This document shows positions 17,610 to 26,410 of a stretch of 64,000 bases of DNA, one piece after another. Source of the stretch: Thermohalobaculum sp951813525 (GTDB taxonomy: Bacteria > Pseudomonadota > Alphaproteobacteria > Rhodobacterales > Rhodobacteraceae); the NCBI GenBank assembly GCA_951813525.2, contig CATOTJ020000001.1, positions 310,001 through 374,000 of the forward strand, written 5' to 3'. The position numbers and the translations under genes are program-made. The notes under the pieces are model-generated. The model was not told the DNA's origin. It was given only the letters and a program-made list of their open reading frames with translations, and ran no database searches. The first letter of the stretch is position 1. The number at the start of each line of letters is the position of its first letter.

Positions 17610-18176
17610 TCAGAACTCATGGGCCCATTTACGGCTACCGATTGATGAGATGCGCCAGGGCTGTTCGATGAGCTTGTTCCAACTGTCACAGCAGTGCGCG
17701 ACGATGTCGTCGTAGTTTTTGAAGACCCGGTTTGAGAGCCAGTTGTCGCGTATGAATTGCCAGATGTTTTCGACTGGATTCAGTTCTGGCGACCGGGCCG
17801 GGATTGGAACGAGTGTGATGTTTTCCGGCACATCGAGCTTCGGTGTCGTGTGCCATCCGGCCTGATCGAGCAGCAGGATGGCGTGTGCGCCTGGGGCGAC
17901 TTCGGCGCTGATCAGCTTCAAGTGCTCCACCATGGCATAGGTGTCGCAGAACGGCATGACGAGGCCGGCACCCTTGCCTTCCGCCGGGCAGATTGCGCCG
18001 AAGATATACGCCCATTTCGTCCGCTGATCGTGTGGCGCACGGGGACGCGTTCCTCGCCGCGCCCAACGTCGTGTGATCTTGTTCTTCTGGCCGACCCTGG
18101 CTTCATCTTGAAACCAGACCTCTACGGGCGGCCAGCCTCGCTTGATGCGGATGGCTGTGACGACGTCGCCGAAGTT
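17610..18176 (-). CDS. IS630-type transposase, orfB (DDE domain), reached by -1 frameshift
   Basis: The catalytic half of the transposase, about 188 residues in the frame entered after slippage. The acidic residues lie in VWFQDEARVG, LLLDQAGWH and NPVENIW. There is no proper start codon before the first Asp; the first Met in frame (17957) would lose it. Expression therefore needs -1 slippage at the TTC-AAA-AAA-A site at the end of orfA, where re-reading one A gives AAC-TTC and continues in this frame. Confidence 0.85.
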   Translation of the reverse strand, partial: NFGDVVTAIRIKRGWPPVEVWFQDEARVGQKNKITRRWARRGTRPRAPHDQRTKWAYIFGAICPAEGKGAGLVMPFCDTYAMVEHLKLISAEVAPGAHAILLLDQAGWHTTPKLDVPENITLVPIPARSPELNPVENIWQFIRDNWLSNRVFKNYDDIVAHCCDSWNKLIEQPWRISSIGSRKWAHEF

Positions 18177-18667
18177 TTTTTGAACATCTCGATCGCCTCC
18201 TCATCCTGCGCGTAGTGCTGCGGGCGCGCTGTGAGTTTGCGATATCCCAAGGCGTGCAACTCGCGGCCAACGGTATGACGGCTGACCGAAACGCCGAACT
18301 CTTCGTATAGCCAGAACGCAAGGTCGACGAGGCGCCAGCGCACAACCCCATCGAGATAGGGACGCGGGCCTGACTCGACCGCCGCCGCGAGCGCGGTGCG
18401 CTGCTCAGCCGTCAGGAGCGGTGCCTTGCCCGGTGCCTTCCGCGTCGTCAGCGCATCCGGGCCGCCGTCGTTGAACCGCAACACCCAATCCCGGATCACC
18501 TGAAGGCCAACCCCGCCCGTGCGCGCCGCATCGCTCCGCGAGCCTCCGTCAAGGACAACTGCCAGAGCGAGAAGCCGCCGCGTCTGATCCGCTTCATCGC
18601 TCTTCCGCGCCAGACGTCGAAGATCCGTTCCTGTATAATCCAATCTGATCTGAACAGCAGACCCCAT
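18122..18667 (-). CDS. IS630-type transposase, orfA (HTH domain)
   Basis: About 181 residues from ATG 18667 (MGSAVQIRLDYTG). Helix-turn-helix DNA-binding regions are seen in RSDAARTGGVGLQVIRDWVLR and in the later winged part (FWLYEEFGVSVSRHTVGREL). Without slippage it ends shortly after MFKK in a nonsense tail; with -1 slippage at the seven A it fuses to the DDE domain. Confidence 0.85.
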   Translation of the reverse strand: MGSAVQIRLDYTGTDLRRLARKSDEADQTRRLLALAVVLDGGSRSDAARTGGVGLQVIRDWVLRFNDGGPDALTTRKAPGKAPLLTAEQRTALAAAVESGPRPYLDGVVRWRLVDLAFWLYEEFGVSVSRHTVGRELHALGYRKLTARPQHYAQDEEAIEMFKKTSATSSQPSASSEAGRP

Positions 18668-18757
18668 GGCAAAAACTCCTCTGTTTTCCATGGTGAATCA
18701 GATCAAGATCGGGCCGGAAATCCCCTTCCGTGAGTCCGAGTCATTGCGCCGCAGTAT

Positions 18758-19102
18758 AAGAAGGATTTCGTTTCGGTCGTTACATCGCCGCACGTCAAGG
18801 GAAAGACCAACGCCTATTTGCACGAAGCCGATTTCACGCAGTTTACGAAACTCGCCGTATGGTTTGGAAATGAAAGGCGCGGCATCAGCGATTTCGCGCT
18901 TGAGAACAGCGAAATGTGCATAGCAGTACCGATGTTTGGGATGATCGAAAGCCTCAATCTTGGGACCAGTTCTGGCATCGTTCTCTACGAGGTCACGAAA
19001 CAGCGGCGGAGTTATCAAAGCAAGTATCGGCGCAGCCGACGCAAAGGGAAACGCTCCGAACCATTGCCGACCGTAATGCAGCATGAGGATGGTTCCGGCT
19101 GA
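18758..19102 (+). pseudogene. SpoU/TrmH-type methyltransferase, 3' part, beyond the IS
   Basis: The remaining 114 codons of the interrupted gene. Read from AAG 18758 it gives KKDFVSVVTSPHVKGKTNAY, then motif 2 (FGNERRGISD) and motif 3 (CIAVPMFGMIESLN), ending with a basic tail. These are the knot-forming SAM-binding motifs of SpoU enzymes. The frame matches that of the 5' part only if the whole 1161-bp element plus one AT is removed, showing that the insertion hit an intact gene and that little decay has followed. Confidence 0.88.
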
Positions 19103-19163
19103 TCGACGCCCGTACGCGAGGCCTCGATCGGGTAAATCGCTGTAAAGGATGGGCGTGCCGCCC

Positions 19164-21530
19164 CTAAAACGGCACGTCCTGCGACGAACTTTCCGCCGTT
19201 GTCACAAAACTCGCCACAACCCGCTTTTCACCGGCCTTGTCGAATTCGATGGTCAGCTTGTCGCCCTCGATGGCCATGACTTCGCCATAGCCGAACTTTT
19301 GGTGGAAGACGCGGGTGCCTTCCTGGAAGGCGCTGATCGCTTCGGCGTCGATCACCAGATTCCGGGCCTCGCGTGGCTGCGTCACGCCCTTTCGTCCGCG
19401 GCGCTCGTTCATGCGGCGCCAGCCCGGCGAGTTATAGGTCGAGGCAGTGGCCGCCCGTTCCTCCAGCACCGATCCTTGGGCGGTCTCGTGGGCGGCACCG
19501 TAATTGCCGCCGTAAAGTCCCGGCGGGGTCAGCACCTCGACATGCTCGGGCGGCAATTCGTCGATAAAGCGCGACGGCATCGACGACTGCCAACGGCCAT
19601 ACATGTGCCGGTTGGCAGCGAAACTGATGGTCAGGTGTTCCTCGGCCCGGGTCATGCCGACATAGGCAAGCCTGCGTTCTTCCTCGACCCCCTTCAGGCC
19701 GTTTTCATCCATGGACCGCTGGCTGGGGAACAGGCCGTCCTCCCATCCCGGCAGAAAGACTGCCGGAAACTCCAAACCCTTGGCGGCGTGCAGCGTCATG
19801 ATCGAAACCTTTTCGGTCCCGTCCTCGCTCTCGTTGTCCATGACCAGGCTGACATGCTCCAAAAACCCTTGCAGATTTTCGAACTCCTCCAGCGCCTTGA
19901 TCAGCTCCTTCAGGTTTTCCAGTCGCCCCGGCGCTTCGGGCGTTTTGTCGTTCACCCACATCCCGGTATAGCCCGACTCGTCCAGCATCATCTCGGCGAT
20001 CTGCACATGGTCGGCGTCGGCGGCAGCCAGCAGCGCGCCCCACCGGTCGAACCCATCAATCAGTTCGGACAGCGCCTTGTTCGCGCGTTTGGACAGTGCG
20101 CCTTCGTCAACAGCCAACCGGCAGGCATCCAAAAGGCCGATACCGTTCGTCCGGGCGATATGGTTCAGCGTTTGCAGTGCCTTGTCGCCGATCCCGCGCT
20201 TTGGCGTATTGATGATCCGCTCCAGACCCAAACCGTCGTCGGGGCTGACCGCGACGCGGAAATAGGCCATGGCATCGCGGATCTCCATACGTTCATAGAA
20301 CCGTGGCCCGCCGATCACGCGGTAAGGCAGGCCAATGGTCAGAAACCGGTCCTCGAACGCGCGCATCTGAAAGGATGCGCGCACCAGAACGGCCTGACAA
20401 TCCAGCCCGACAGGGTCGTGCCCGCGCGTGCCGCGTTGCATTGCCTCGATCTCTTCGGCGATCCAGCGCGCCTCCTCCTCGCCGTCCCAATGGCCGATCA
20501 GGCGGACCTTTTCGCCGTCCTGTGCATCGGTCCACAGGGTCTTGCCCAGGCGGTCCTGATTGGCCGCGATCACGCCCGAGGCAGCGGCCAGTATGTGCGG
20601 TGTCGATCGATAATTCTGTTCCAGCCGGATCACGACCGCGCCGGGGAAGTCCTTTTCAAACCGCAGGATGTTGCCAACCTCGGCGCCGCGCCAGCCATAG
20701 ATCGACTGATCGTCATCCCCGACACAGCAGATATTGCGGTGTTCCGCCGCCAACAGGCGCAACAGCATGTATTGGGCGACGTTCGTGTCCTGATACTCGT
20801 CGACCAGAATATAGCGGAACCGGTTTTGAAAATCGGCCAGCACATCGGCATTTGTTTGCAGGATCGTCACCACATGCAACAGCAGATCGCCAAAATCGAC
20901 GGCGTTCAGTGTGCGCAGACGGTCTTGATAGGCCTGATAGAATTCGGCCCCGCGCCCGTTGGCAAATCCCGTCTCGTCGGCCGGCACTTTGCCGGGCAGA
21001 ATCGCGCGGTTCTTCCACCGGTCCAGCATCGCGGCAAACATCCGCGCGGGCCAGCGCTTGGTGTCGATATCCTCGGCATCCAGCAATTGCTTGATCAGCC
21101 GGATCTGATCGTCGGTGTCCAGGATCGTAAAGCTGGATTTCAGATCGACCAATTCGGCATGGCGGCGCAAAATCTTGACGCAAACCGCATGAAATGTGCC
21201 CAGCCATGGCATCCCTTCGACCGCGCCGCCGATCAACTGACCGACACGAACCTTCATCTCGCGCGCGGCCTTGTTCGTAAAGGTCACGGCCAGGATCTGG
21301 CTGGGCCAGGCGCGGCGTTGATGGATAAGATGGGCCAGGCGGGTCGTCAGCGCCCGGGTTTTACCCGTGCCCGCACCGGCCAACAGCAAAACCGGGCCAT
21401 CCAGCGTCTTGACCGCTTGCAGTTGCGGCTCGTTCAGGCCCTGCAAATAGGGCGCAACCCCCATCGCGCGCTGCGAAAGGGGGGCATCATAGGCCTCGAA
21501 GGCATCTTCTTCAAAAAAGGCCCCAGTCAT
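19164..21530 (-). CDS. uvrD: UvrD/PcrA-type ATP-dependent DNA helicase
   Basis: A 788-residue superfamily 1A 3'-5' helicase acting in nucleotide-excision and mismatch repair. Motifs in order: Q-motif LNEPQLQAV, Walker A AGAGTGKTR (51-59), DEYQDTN (Walker B), GDDDQSIYGWRGA (III), QNYRST (IV), TLHAAKGLEFP (V), YVGMTRA (VI). The C-terminal 60 residues form the Tudor-like tail (GTRVFHQKFGYGEVMAIEGDK) that binds RNA polymerase in UvrD/PcrA. A long open frame on the opposite strand is a codon shadow. Confidence 0.97.
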   Translation of the reverse strand: MTGAFFEEDAFEAYDAPLSQRAMGVAPYLQGLNEPQLQAVKTLDGPVLLLAGAGTGKTRALTTRLAHLIHQRRAWPSQILAVTFTNKAAREMKVRVGQLIGGAVEGMPWLGTFHAVCVKILRRHAELVDLKSSFTILDTDDQIRLIKQLLDAEDIDTKRWPARMFAAMLDRWKNRAILPGKVPADETGFANGRGAEFYQAYQDRLRTLNAVDFGDLLLHVVTILQTNADVLADFQNRFRYILVDEYQDTNVAQYMLLRLLAAEHRNICCVGDDDQSIYGWRGAEVGNILRFEKDFPGAVVIRLEQNYRSTPHILAAASGVIAANQDRLGKTLWTDAQDGEKVRLIGHWDGEEEARWIAEEIEAMQRGTRGHDPVGLDCQAVLVRASFQMRAFEDRFLTIGLPYRVIGGPRFYERMEIRDAMAYFRVAVSPDDGLGLERIINTPKRGIGDKALQTLNHIARTNGIGLLDACRLAVDEGALSKRANKALSELIDGFDRWGALLAAADADHVQIAEMMLDESGYTGMWVNDKTPEAPGRLENLKELIKALEEFENLQGFLEHVSLVMDNESEDGTEKVSIMTLHAAKGLEFPAVFLPGWEDGLFPSQRSMDENGLKGVEEERRLAYVGMTRAEEHLTISFAANRHMYGRWQSSMPSRFIDELPPEHVEVLTPPGLYGGNYGAAHETAQGSVLEERAATASTYNSPGWRRMNERRGRKGVTQPREARNLVIDAEAISAFQEGTRVFHQKFGYGEVMAIEGDKLTIEFDKAGEKRVVASFVTTAESSSQDVPF

Positions 21531-21597
21531 GCCCGCACCCTAGCGCGGGCAGGCCCATAAGAAAAGAAAAGTTCTCGGAATGTTCAGTTTTCCACAA

Positions 21598-22059
21598 TCA
21601 GTCGGCGCGGACCGTTCCGGTGGAAAGATTCAGGATGACCCGGCCAAAGCGCAGCGACCCGGATGCACCGGTATTGTGGTCATAGCGCCTGTGCGGCACG
21701 GACAGGATCAGACCGACCGCCGGATCGTAATTTGCTTTCAGGCGATCGAAATCGAACCCGGAAAAGCCGTTGCCGTCACCACTGCCGATCGCGACGCATT
21801 TGCGATCGCCCAGCTCGCTCTCGGGATCGGGCATCAGAATGACCAGGTGAAATGAACAGCAGGCCGGTTCGACCGTGTCGGCCAACGCAACGCGGACCTG
21901 ACCGTTATAGAAGGTGCGCGAATACTCGGACCAGGGTTCGACAATGTTGCGCATGTCGCTGACATAGTCGCAGCCGCGTACCGACATATCGGCCGCCATG
22001 GCGGGCGTTGCAATCAACGCGGCGACAGCCCCGAGAAAACGCAAAAAACGTCGTTTCAT
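21598..22059 (-). CDS. Small exported protein of unknown function
   Basis: A 153-residue protein with a Sec signal (MKRRFLRFLGAVAALIATPAMAA, cleavage about residue 23). The mature domain is beta-rich with a CC pair (EPACCSFHL) and further cysteines (SVRGCDY, DRKCVA), fitting a disulphide-bonded periplasmic fold. GGAAGGA precedes the start at 22059. It follows another exported protein gene by 22 bases on the same strand, so the two are probably cotranscribed with the flavin reductase upstream. No family recognised. Confidence 0.75.
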   Translation of the reverse strand: MKRRFLRFLGAVAALIATPAMAADMSVRGCDYVSDMRNIVEPWSEYSRTFYNGQVRVALADTVEPACCSFHLVILMPDPESELGDRKCVAIGSGDGNGFSGFDFDRLKANYDPAVGLILSVPHRRYDHNTGASGSLRFGRVILNLSTGTVRAD

Positions 22060-22081
22060 ACCTGTTCCTTCCCCAGAATTC

Positions 22082-22543
22082 TCACCCGTCATCGTCGCGG
22101 TTTTGATCAGAGCACCGCAATAACCAGTTATTGCTGTAAAAGCTTCCCGAAATATTGATGACCGCATTGAAGTAGCCGTTGCGCGCAAGGCGGGGCTTCG
22201 GGTCCTTGGGCAGCGTGATCGCACCCAGCCGAATGGGGTCACCGTCAACACCGGTCACACTGGTATTCCGGCGTTGGGTGATCGGATAGATCGTCGTCCC
22301 ATCCAGGAAATGCGTGGACTGCATATCCACCCGGACCTGTTCGTCTGTAACCGTCACGGTAAATGTTTTTTCGAGGTTATTCGCGATGAATACCGGGTCG
22401 CCCGACGAAAACGTCGTGAACTTTTCGACGGTGCAGTTGTAGGTCGATGCTGCCCCGCCCGCGGCGGCCGGAACAACCGCCACCATCAGGATAAGGGCAG
22501 ACAGCGCGGTAAAGTGTGACCATTTCATGCGCAGCAGTTTCAT
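22082..22543 (-). CDS. Small exported protein of unknown function
   Basis: A 153-residue protein with a signal peptide (LSALILMVAVVPAAAGG). The mature part has two cysteines (TYNCTVEK, LLRCSDQN) near its two ends, suggesting a disulphide, and a beta-rich middle (KTFTVTVTDEQVRVDMQS). Its ATG overlaps the stop of the flavin reductase gene (ATGA), indicating translational coupling. It is the same length as, and next to, the exported protein at 21598, but they show no obvious sequence likeness. Function unknown. Confidence 0.72.
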   Translation of the reverse strand: MKLLRMKWSHFTALSALILMVAVVPAAAGGAASTYNCTVEKFTTFSSGDPVFIANNLEKTFTVTVTDEQVRVDMQSTHFLDGTTIYPITQRRNTSVTGVDGDPIRLGAITLPKDPKPRLARNGYFNAVINISGSFYSNNWLLRCSDQNRDDDG

Positions 22544-23193
22544 GTGCGGCCCTCAAGACCCCGCAGCGTGGCGTCAGAGGCGTTTGGGATCCGCATCTCG
22601 AACACATCGCGAACCACCGTATAATCATAGTACCCCATGCGGGCGATGGGTGCGATCTTCGGGATATCCAGCTTGCCGTCCTGACCGATGAAGTCTTCAT
22701 TGATGTGAATGCGCTCGACCCGGCCATAGACGACATTGACAGCACCGTGCTTCGACCCGCCCGGCAGGCTGTGGGTCGACAGATAACGGCATTCGAAATG
22801 ACAGGGGCTCTCGGCAACACGGGGGACGGGCGCTTCGATTGACGCCGCCTCTGTCACCCCGGCCTCGGCGAACTCGTTGACCCCAGGCGGGTACTCGCTC
22901 GCCGAAATATTGACCGCTTCGCGCAGATCCCACGTCGCCATGTTCCAAACAAACCACCCGGTTTGTTCAGCGTTCGTCACGGTGTCCTTGCGCCGCCCGT
23001 CGGACAATTGATTGGCGGCGAACATGACCAATGGCGGGTCGAAGGTCAGGTTCTGCCATTGGCTGAACGGCGCCAGGTTCACGACACCGTCGGTCGAAAT
23101 CGTCGACAGCCAACCGATGGGGCGTGGAACCGTGCAGCTTTTGAAAGGATCGAACGGCAGCGGGCAAGGATCGGTCCCGGGGGAATAGTGCAT
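22540..23193 (-). CDS. Flavin reductase-like FMN-binding protein
   Basis: A 217-residue protein of the flavin reductase-like/DIM6-NTAB family. The FMN-binding strand pattern is clear: SCTVPRPIGWLSTISTDG, NLAPFSQWQNLTFDPP, KDTVTNAEQTGWFVWN and the C-terminal YGRVERIHINEDF. Start 23193 (MHYSPGTDPCPLP) has GAGAGG upstream; the frame is open further to 23280 without support. It may supply reduced flavin to an oxygenase or act directly on a small substrate. It heads a small minus-strand group with two exported proteins. Confidence 0.85.
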   Translation of the reverse strand: MHYSPGTDPCPLPFDPFKSCTVPRPIGWLSTISTDGVVNLAPFSQWQNLTFDPPLVMFAANQLSDGRRKDTVTNAEQTGWFVWNMATWDLREAVNISASEYPPGVNEFAEAGVTEAASIEAPVPRVAESPCHFECRYLSTHSLPGGSKHGAVNVVYGRVERIHINEDFIGQDGKLDIPKIAPIARMGYYDYTVVRDVFEMRIPNASDATLRGLEGRT

Positions 23194-23337
23194 GGCAGCC
23201 TCTCGCGATGTCGCCCGCAAGAGGTCGCACGCCCGGCATCGGCAGGCAAGGCTAGGGCCGTGCTGGCCCAGGTTCGGCATCCACGATGAAGGATCGCGGA
23301 CTTTCCCGTCTGTCCATGGAAACGAGGCAGTCCCGCT

Positions 23338-24579
23338 TCAATCGAATTTTCGAACGTCGTCGATCACCTTGCCGTCATTTGGCAACGCGCCGGGCGCGGC
23401 CGCCTCGACCGTGCCGCGCAGTTTAAGGATATCGCGCATGGTTGCCTCGATAGCTGCCAAATCGGTGCTGCCGGTCTCGACGGCCAGCACCATGGTATCG
23501 GCGTCGCCGTCCCGGTCCACGGTCAGGCGCGCCTTGGCAATCTGGGGGTGACGCTCGACGATTGCGGCGATCTGTTCGGGCCGCACGAACATGCCCTTTA
23601 CCTTGGTCGTCTGGTCAGCGCGGCCCATCCACCCCTTGATGCGCATATTGCTGCGCCCATCCGGCGACGGATCACCGGAATAAACCGCCGACATATCGCC
23701 GGTTGCAAAGCGGATCAGCGGATAATCCGCATTGATCAGCGTCACCAGAACCTCGCCAACTTCACCCTCCGCCACGGGATCGCCGGTGCCTGGGCGGACA
23801 ATCTCGACAATCACGCCTTCGTCGACAACCATCCATGGGCTGGGACTGCCATCGGGCAGCAAGGCTTCGAAAGCGATCGATCCCAGATCCGCCGTCCCGT
23901 AACCCTGCACACAGGAAATCCCGTTTTCCTTATAGAACTGCCGCACCTGCGGGAACAGCGGACCGCCACCGACGATGGCTTTCTTGATGCGCAGCTCCCG
24001 GCCCAGCTCGGCAGCTTTGTCCATCATCACCTTCAGGAAATCCGGCGTTCCGGCATAGGCGGTCGCACCGACATCGGCGGCGGCGTTTACCTGTGCCTCG
24101 GTGTTTCCCACCCCGCCTGGCAGCACCGTTGCCCCGACGGCGCGGGCACCCGAATCGAACAGGCATCCGGCAGGGGTCAGATGATAGGCAAAGCAGTTGA
24201 TCACGATATCGCTGGACCGCAGACCACCGGCATAAAGCGCCCGGCCAAACCGCCACCAGTCGGGGCTGGCCATTCCCGGCTCGTAAATCGGCCCCGGCGA
24301 TTGAAAGACATAGTCGAACTCGGCCGCTGGCCGGGCTGTCCACCCGCCGAAGGGGGGATCGCTCTTTTGCAATTCGACCAGGGCCGATTTGCGCAGCACC
24401 GGCAACCGGGCCAACGCCGCGCGATCGGTTACGCTGACCGCATCGACATCGGCCAGATGGGCGGCCCAGGCGGGCGCGTCGTTCTTTGCGGCGGCAATCT
24501 GGCCCTGCAGCGCTGCGAACAATTCGGCCTCGCGCGCCTCCGGCGCCCGGGTTTCCTTATCATCGTAATGCTCGGTCAT
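23338..24579 (-). CDS. AMP-forming acyl-CoA ligase-like protein (phenylacetate-CoA ligase family)
   Basis: A 413-residue member of the ANL superfamily close to PaaK-type aryl-CoA ligases. Seen: ARLPVLRKSAL (early helix), CVQGYGTADLGSIAFE (adenine and aromatic pocket), YPLIRFATGDMSAV (ATP-binding Asp), and GWMGRADQTTKVKGMFVRPEQI (hinge and A8 region, with Lys). The usual P-loop (SSGTTGxP) region is altered to FQSPGPIYEPG, so activity may differ from PaaK. It lies about 140 bases upstream of the flavin reductase gene on the same strand. The substrate is unknown, probably an aromatic acid. Confidence 0.83.
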   Translation of the reverse strand: MTEHYDDKETRAPEAREAELFAALQGQIAAAKNDAPAWAAHLADVDAVSVTDRAALARLPVLRKSALVELQKSDPPFGGWTARPAAEFDYVFQSPGPIYEPGMASPDWWRFGRALYAGGLRSSDIVINCFAYHLTPAGCLFDSGARAVGATVLPGGVGNTEAQVNAAADVGATAYAGTPDFLKVMMDKAAELGRELRIKKAIVGGGPLFPQVRQFYKENGISCVQGYGTADLGSIAFEALLPDGSPSPWMVVDEGVIVEIVRPGTGDPVAEGEVGEVLVTLINADYPLIRFATGDMSAVYSGDPSPDGRSNMRIKGWMGRADQTTKVKGMFVRPEQIAAIVERHPQIAKARLTVDRDGDADTMVLAVETGSTDLAAIEATMRDILKLRGTVEAAAPGALPNDGKVIDDVRKFD

Positions 24580-24822
24580 CTTTTCCCCGGAAAGCTTTGA
24601 TCCCATGCTGAACCTAGTTCAGAAATCCGCCCCGGTCATGCCCGGATCGGCGTTGCGGGCGCGCCTGGGCGAATATTCAGATCCCGTCCAACGCGTCACG
24701 TCCTGGAACGCGCCGTTGACTGCGGCACAACAATCATTTCTATGGTCCCGAACTTAACGATAGCGCCTTGGGAAGGTGTCCCAGGGACCAAAACCGGACG
24801 TTTCAGCCAGGGGACGGATAGC

Positions 24823-26397
24823 ATGAAGATCGGCGCGCCCAAGGAAACCTATGACGGCGAGGCGCGAGTCGCGCTGACGCCCGACAGCGCCGCAAGGCTG
24901 CAAAAGCTCGGCTATGATTGCCTGATCGAAACCGGCGCGGGCGCCGGGGCCTCGATTTCCGATGCGGCTTATGAAGCGGCCGGTGTCTCCGTTGTCGCCA
25001 GCGCTGCCGATTTGTGGGACCAGGCCGACGTGATCGCCAAGGTGCGCGAGCCTTCAGACGCCGAGATTGCCGCCGCGCCCGAGGGCAAGACCCTGATCTC
25101 GTTCGTTTGGCCCGCCCAGAACGAAGATCTGCTGGCCGCCCTGAACGCCAAGAAGATGTCGGTTCTGGCCATGGACATGGTGCCGCGGATCAGCCGGGCG
25201 CAAAAGATGGACGCCCTGTCATCGATGGCAAATATCGCCGGTTATCGCGCGCTGATCGAAGCCGGGAACAATTTCGGGCGGTTTTTCACCGGGCAGGTAA
25301 CAGCAGCAGGCAAGGTGCCGCCTGCCAAGGTGCTGGTCGTCGGTGCCGGTGTGGCCGGATTGGCGGCCATCGGGACATCGACATCGCTTGGCGCGATCAC
25401 GCTGGCCTTCGACGTCCGGCCCGAGGTGGCCGAGCAAATCGAATCCATGGGCGCCGAATTTGTCTATCTGGATTTCGAGGAATCCAGCCAGAACAGCGCC
25501 GCGACCGGCGGCTATGCTGCACCTTCCTCGCCCGAGTTTCGGGAAAAGCAGCTCGCGAAGTTCCGCGAACTGGCACCCGAGATTGACATCGTCATCACCA
25601 CCGCGCTGATCCCCGGCCGCCCTGCGCCGGAATTGTGGACCGAGGATATGGTCCTGGCGATGAAGCCGGGATCGGTCATCGTCGATCTGGCAGCGGAACG
25701 GGGCGGCAACTGTACCCTGACGGTTGCAGACGAAAAGATCGTCTCGGAAAACGGCGTCACCATTGTCGGTTACACCGATTTTCCCAGCCGGATGGCGACG
25801 CAGTCCTCGACACTTTACGCCACGAACATTCGTCACATGATGGACGACCTGACGCCCGAAAAAAACGGTGCGCCCTTCGTCAACATGGAAGACGACGTGA
25901 TCCGCGGCGCCCTGGTCTGTCACGACGGAGAGATCACCTTCCCGCCGCCGCCGCCCAAGGTCAAAGCCATCGCGGCGCCCCCTGCGAAGAAGAAGGAGGC
26001 GGATGAAACCCCGGCCCAAAGGGTCGAGCGCGAGGCGGCTGAAATGAAGCGCTCGCTGAACCGCACGGCATTGATGCTGGCAGTGGGCGGGTTCTTGTGC
26101 CTGTTGGTCGGCACGGTCGCACCGGCCAGCTTCATGCAACACTTCATCGTCTTTGTTCTGTCGGTCTTCGTTGGCTTTTACGTAATTTGGGGTGTCGCCC
26201 ACGCGCTGCACACGCCGTTGATGGCCATCACAAACGCCATCTCTTCCATCATCATCGTCGGTGCGCTCTTACAGGTCGGATCGGGTTCGGTCTTCGTGGT
26301 CATCCTGGCGGCGCTCTCGATCCTGATGGCATCGGTCAATATCTTTGGCGGCTTCCTGGTCACGCGCCGGATGCTGGCCATGTTCGAACGCAGCTGA
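24823..26397 (+). CDS. pntA: NAD(P) transhydrogenase, alpha subunit
   Basis: A 524-residue subunit of proton-translocating transhydrogenase, which makes NADPH from NADH using the proton gradient. Domain I (about 1-380) opens MKIGAPKETYDGEARVALTP and has the NAD motif GAGVAGLAAIGTSTSLGA and RPAPELWTEDMV. A Pro/Lys-rich linker (about 385-410) leads to domain IIa with four membrane helices (about 425-520). Alpha and transmembrane parts are fused as in E. coli PntA. GGGGA precedes ATG 24823. pntB follows 13 bases later. Confidence 0.96.
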   Translation: MKIGAPKETYDGEARVALTPDSAARLQKLGYDCLIETGAGAGASISDAAYEAAGVSVVASAADLWDQADVIAKVREPSDAEIAAAPEGKTLISFVWPAQNEDLLAALNAKKMSVLAMDMVPRISRAQKMDALSSMANIAGYRALIEAGNNFGRFFTGQVTAAGKVPPAKVLVVGAGVAGLAAIGTSTSLGAITLAFDVRPEVAEQIESMGAEFVYLDFEESSQNSAATGGYAAPSSPEFREKQLAKFRELAPEIDIVITTALIPGRPAPELWTEDMVLAMKPGSVIVDLAAERGGNCTLTVADEKIVSENGVTIVGYTDFPSRMATQSSTLYATNIRHMMDDLTPEKNGAPFVNMEDDVIRGALVCHDGEITFPPPPPKVKAIAAPPAKKKEADETPAQRVEREAAEMKRSLNRTALMLAVGGFLCLLVGTVAPASFMQHFIVFVLSVFVGFYVIWGVAHALHTPLMAITNAISSIIIVGALLQVGSGSVFVVILAALSILMASVNIFGGFLVTRRMLAMFERS

Positions 26398-26410
26398 GGG
26401 GACAGGGAAC

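Larger units (their letters stand above)
17595..18755 (-). mobile_element. IS630-type insertion sequence, copy 1
   Basis: A 1161-bp element beginning ACTAACGTGCATTG and ending CGCCGCAGT. The ends form imperfect inverted repeats of about 24 bp and are flanked by AT on both sides (17593-17594, 18756-18757). An identical element lies at 58567-59727 with the same AT flank; the same boundaries could also be read as a TA duplication one base over, the usual IS630 target. It carries an HTH orfA and a DDE orfB on the minus strand joined by a frameshift site (seven A on the coding strand, 18175-18181). It splits a trmH-like gene. Confidence 0.93.

Noticed and set aside
17757..18215. Plus-strand open frame within the IS630-type element (also in copy 2)
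   Set aside because: Complement of the transposase genes; no start signal or domain.
19149..21560. 803-codon open frame on the plus strand opposite uvrD
   Set aside because: It is a codon shadow: the complementary frame of a long GC-rich gene. The minus frame has every UvrD motif; the plus frame has no family features.
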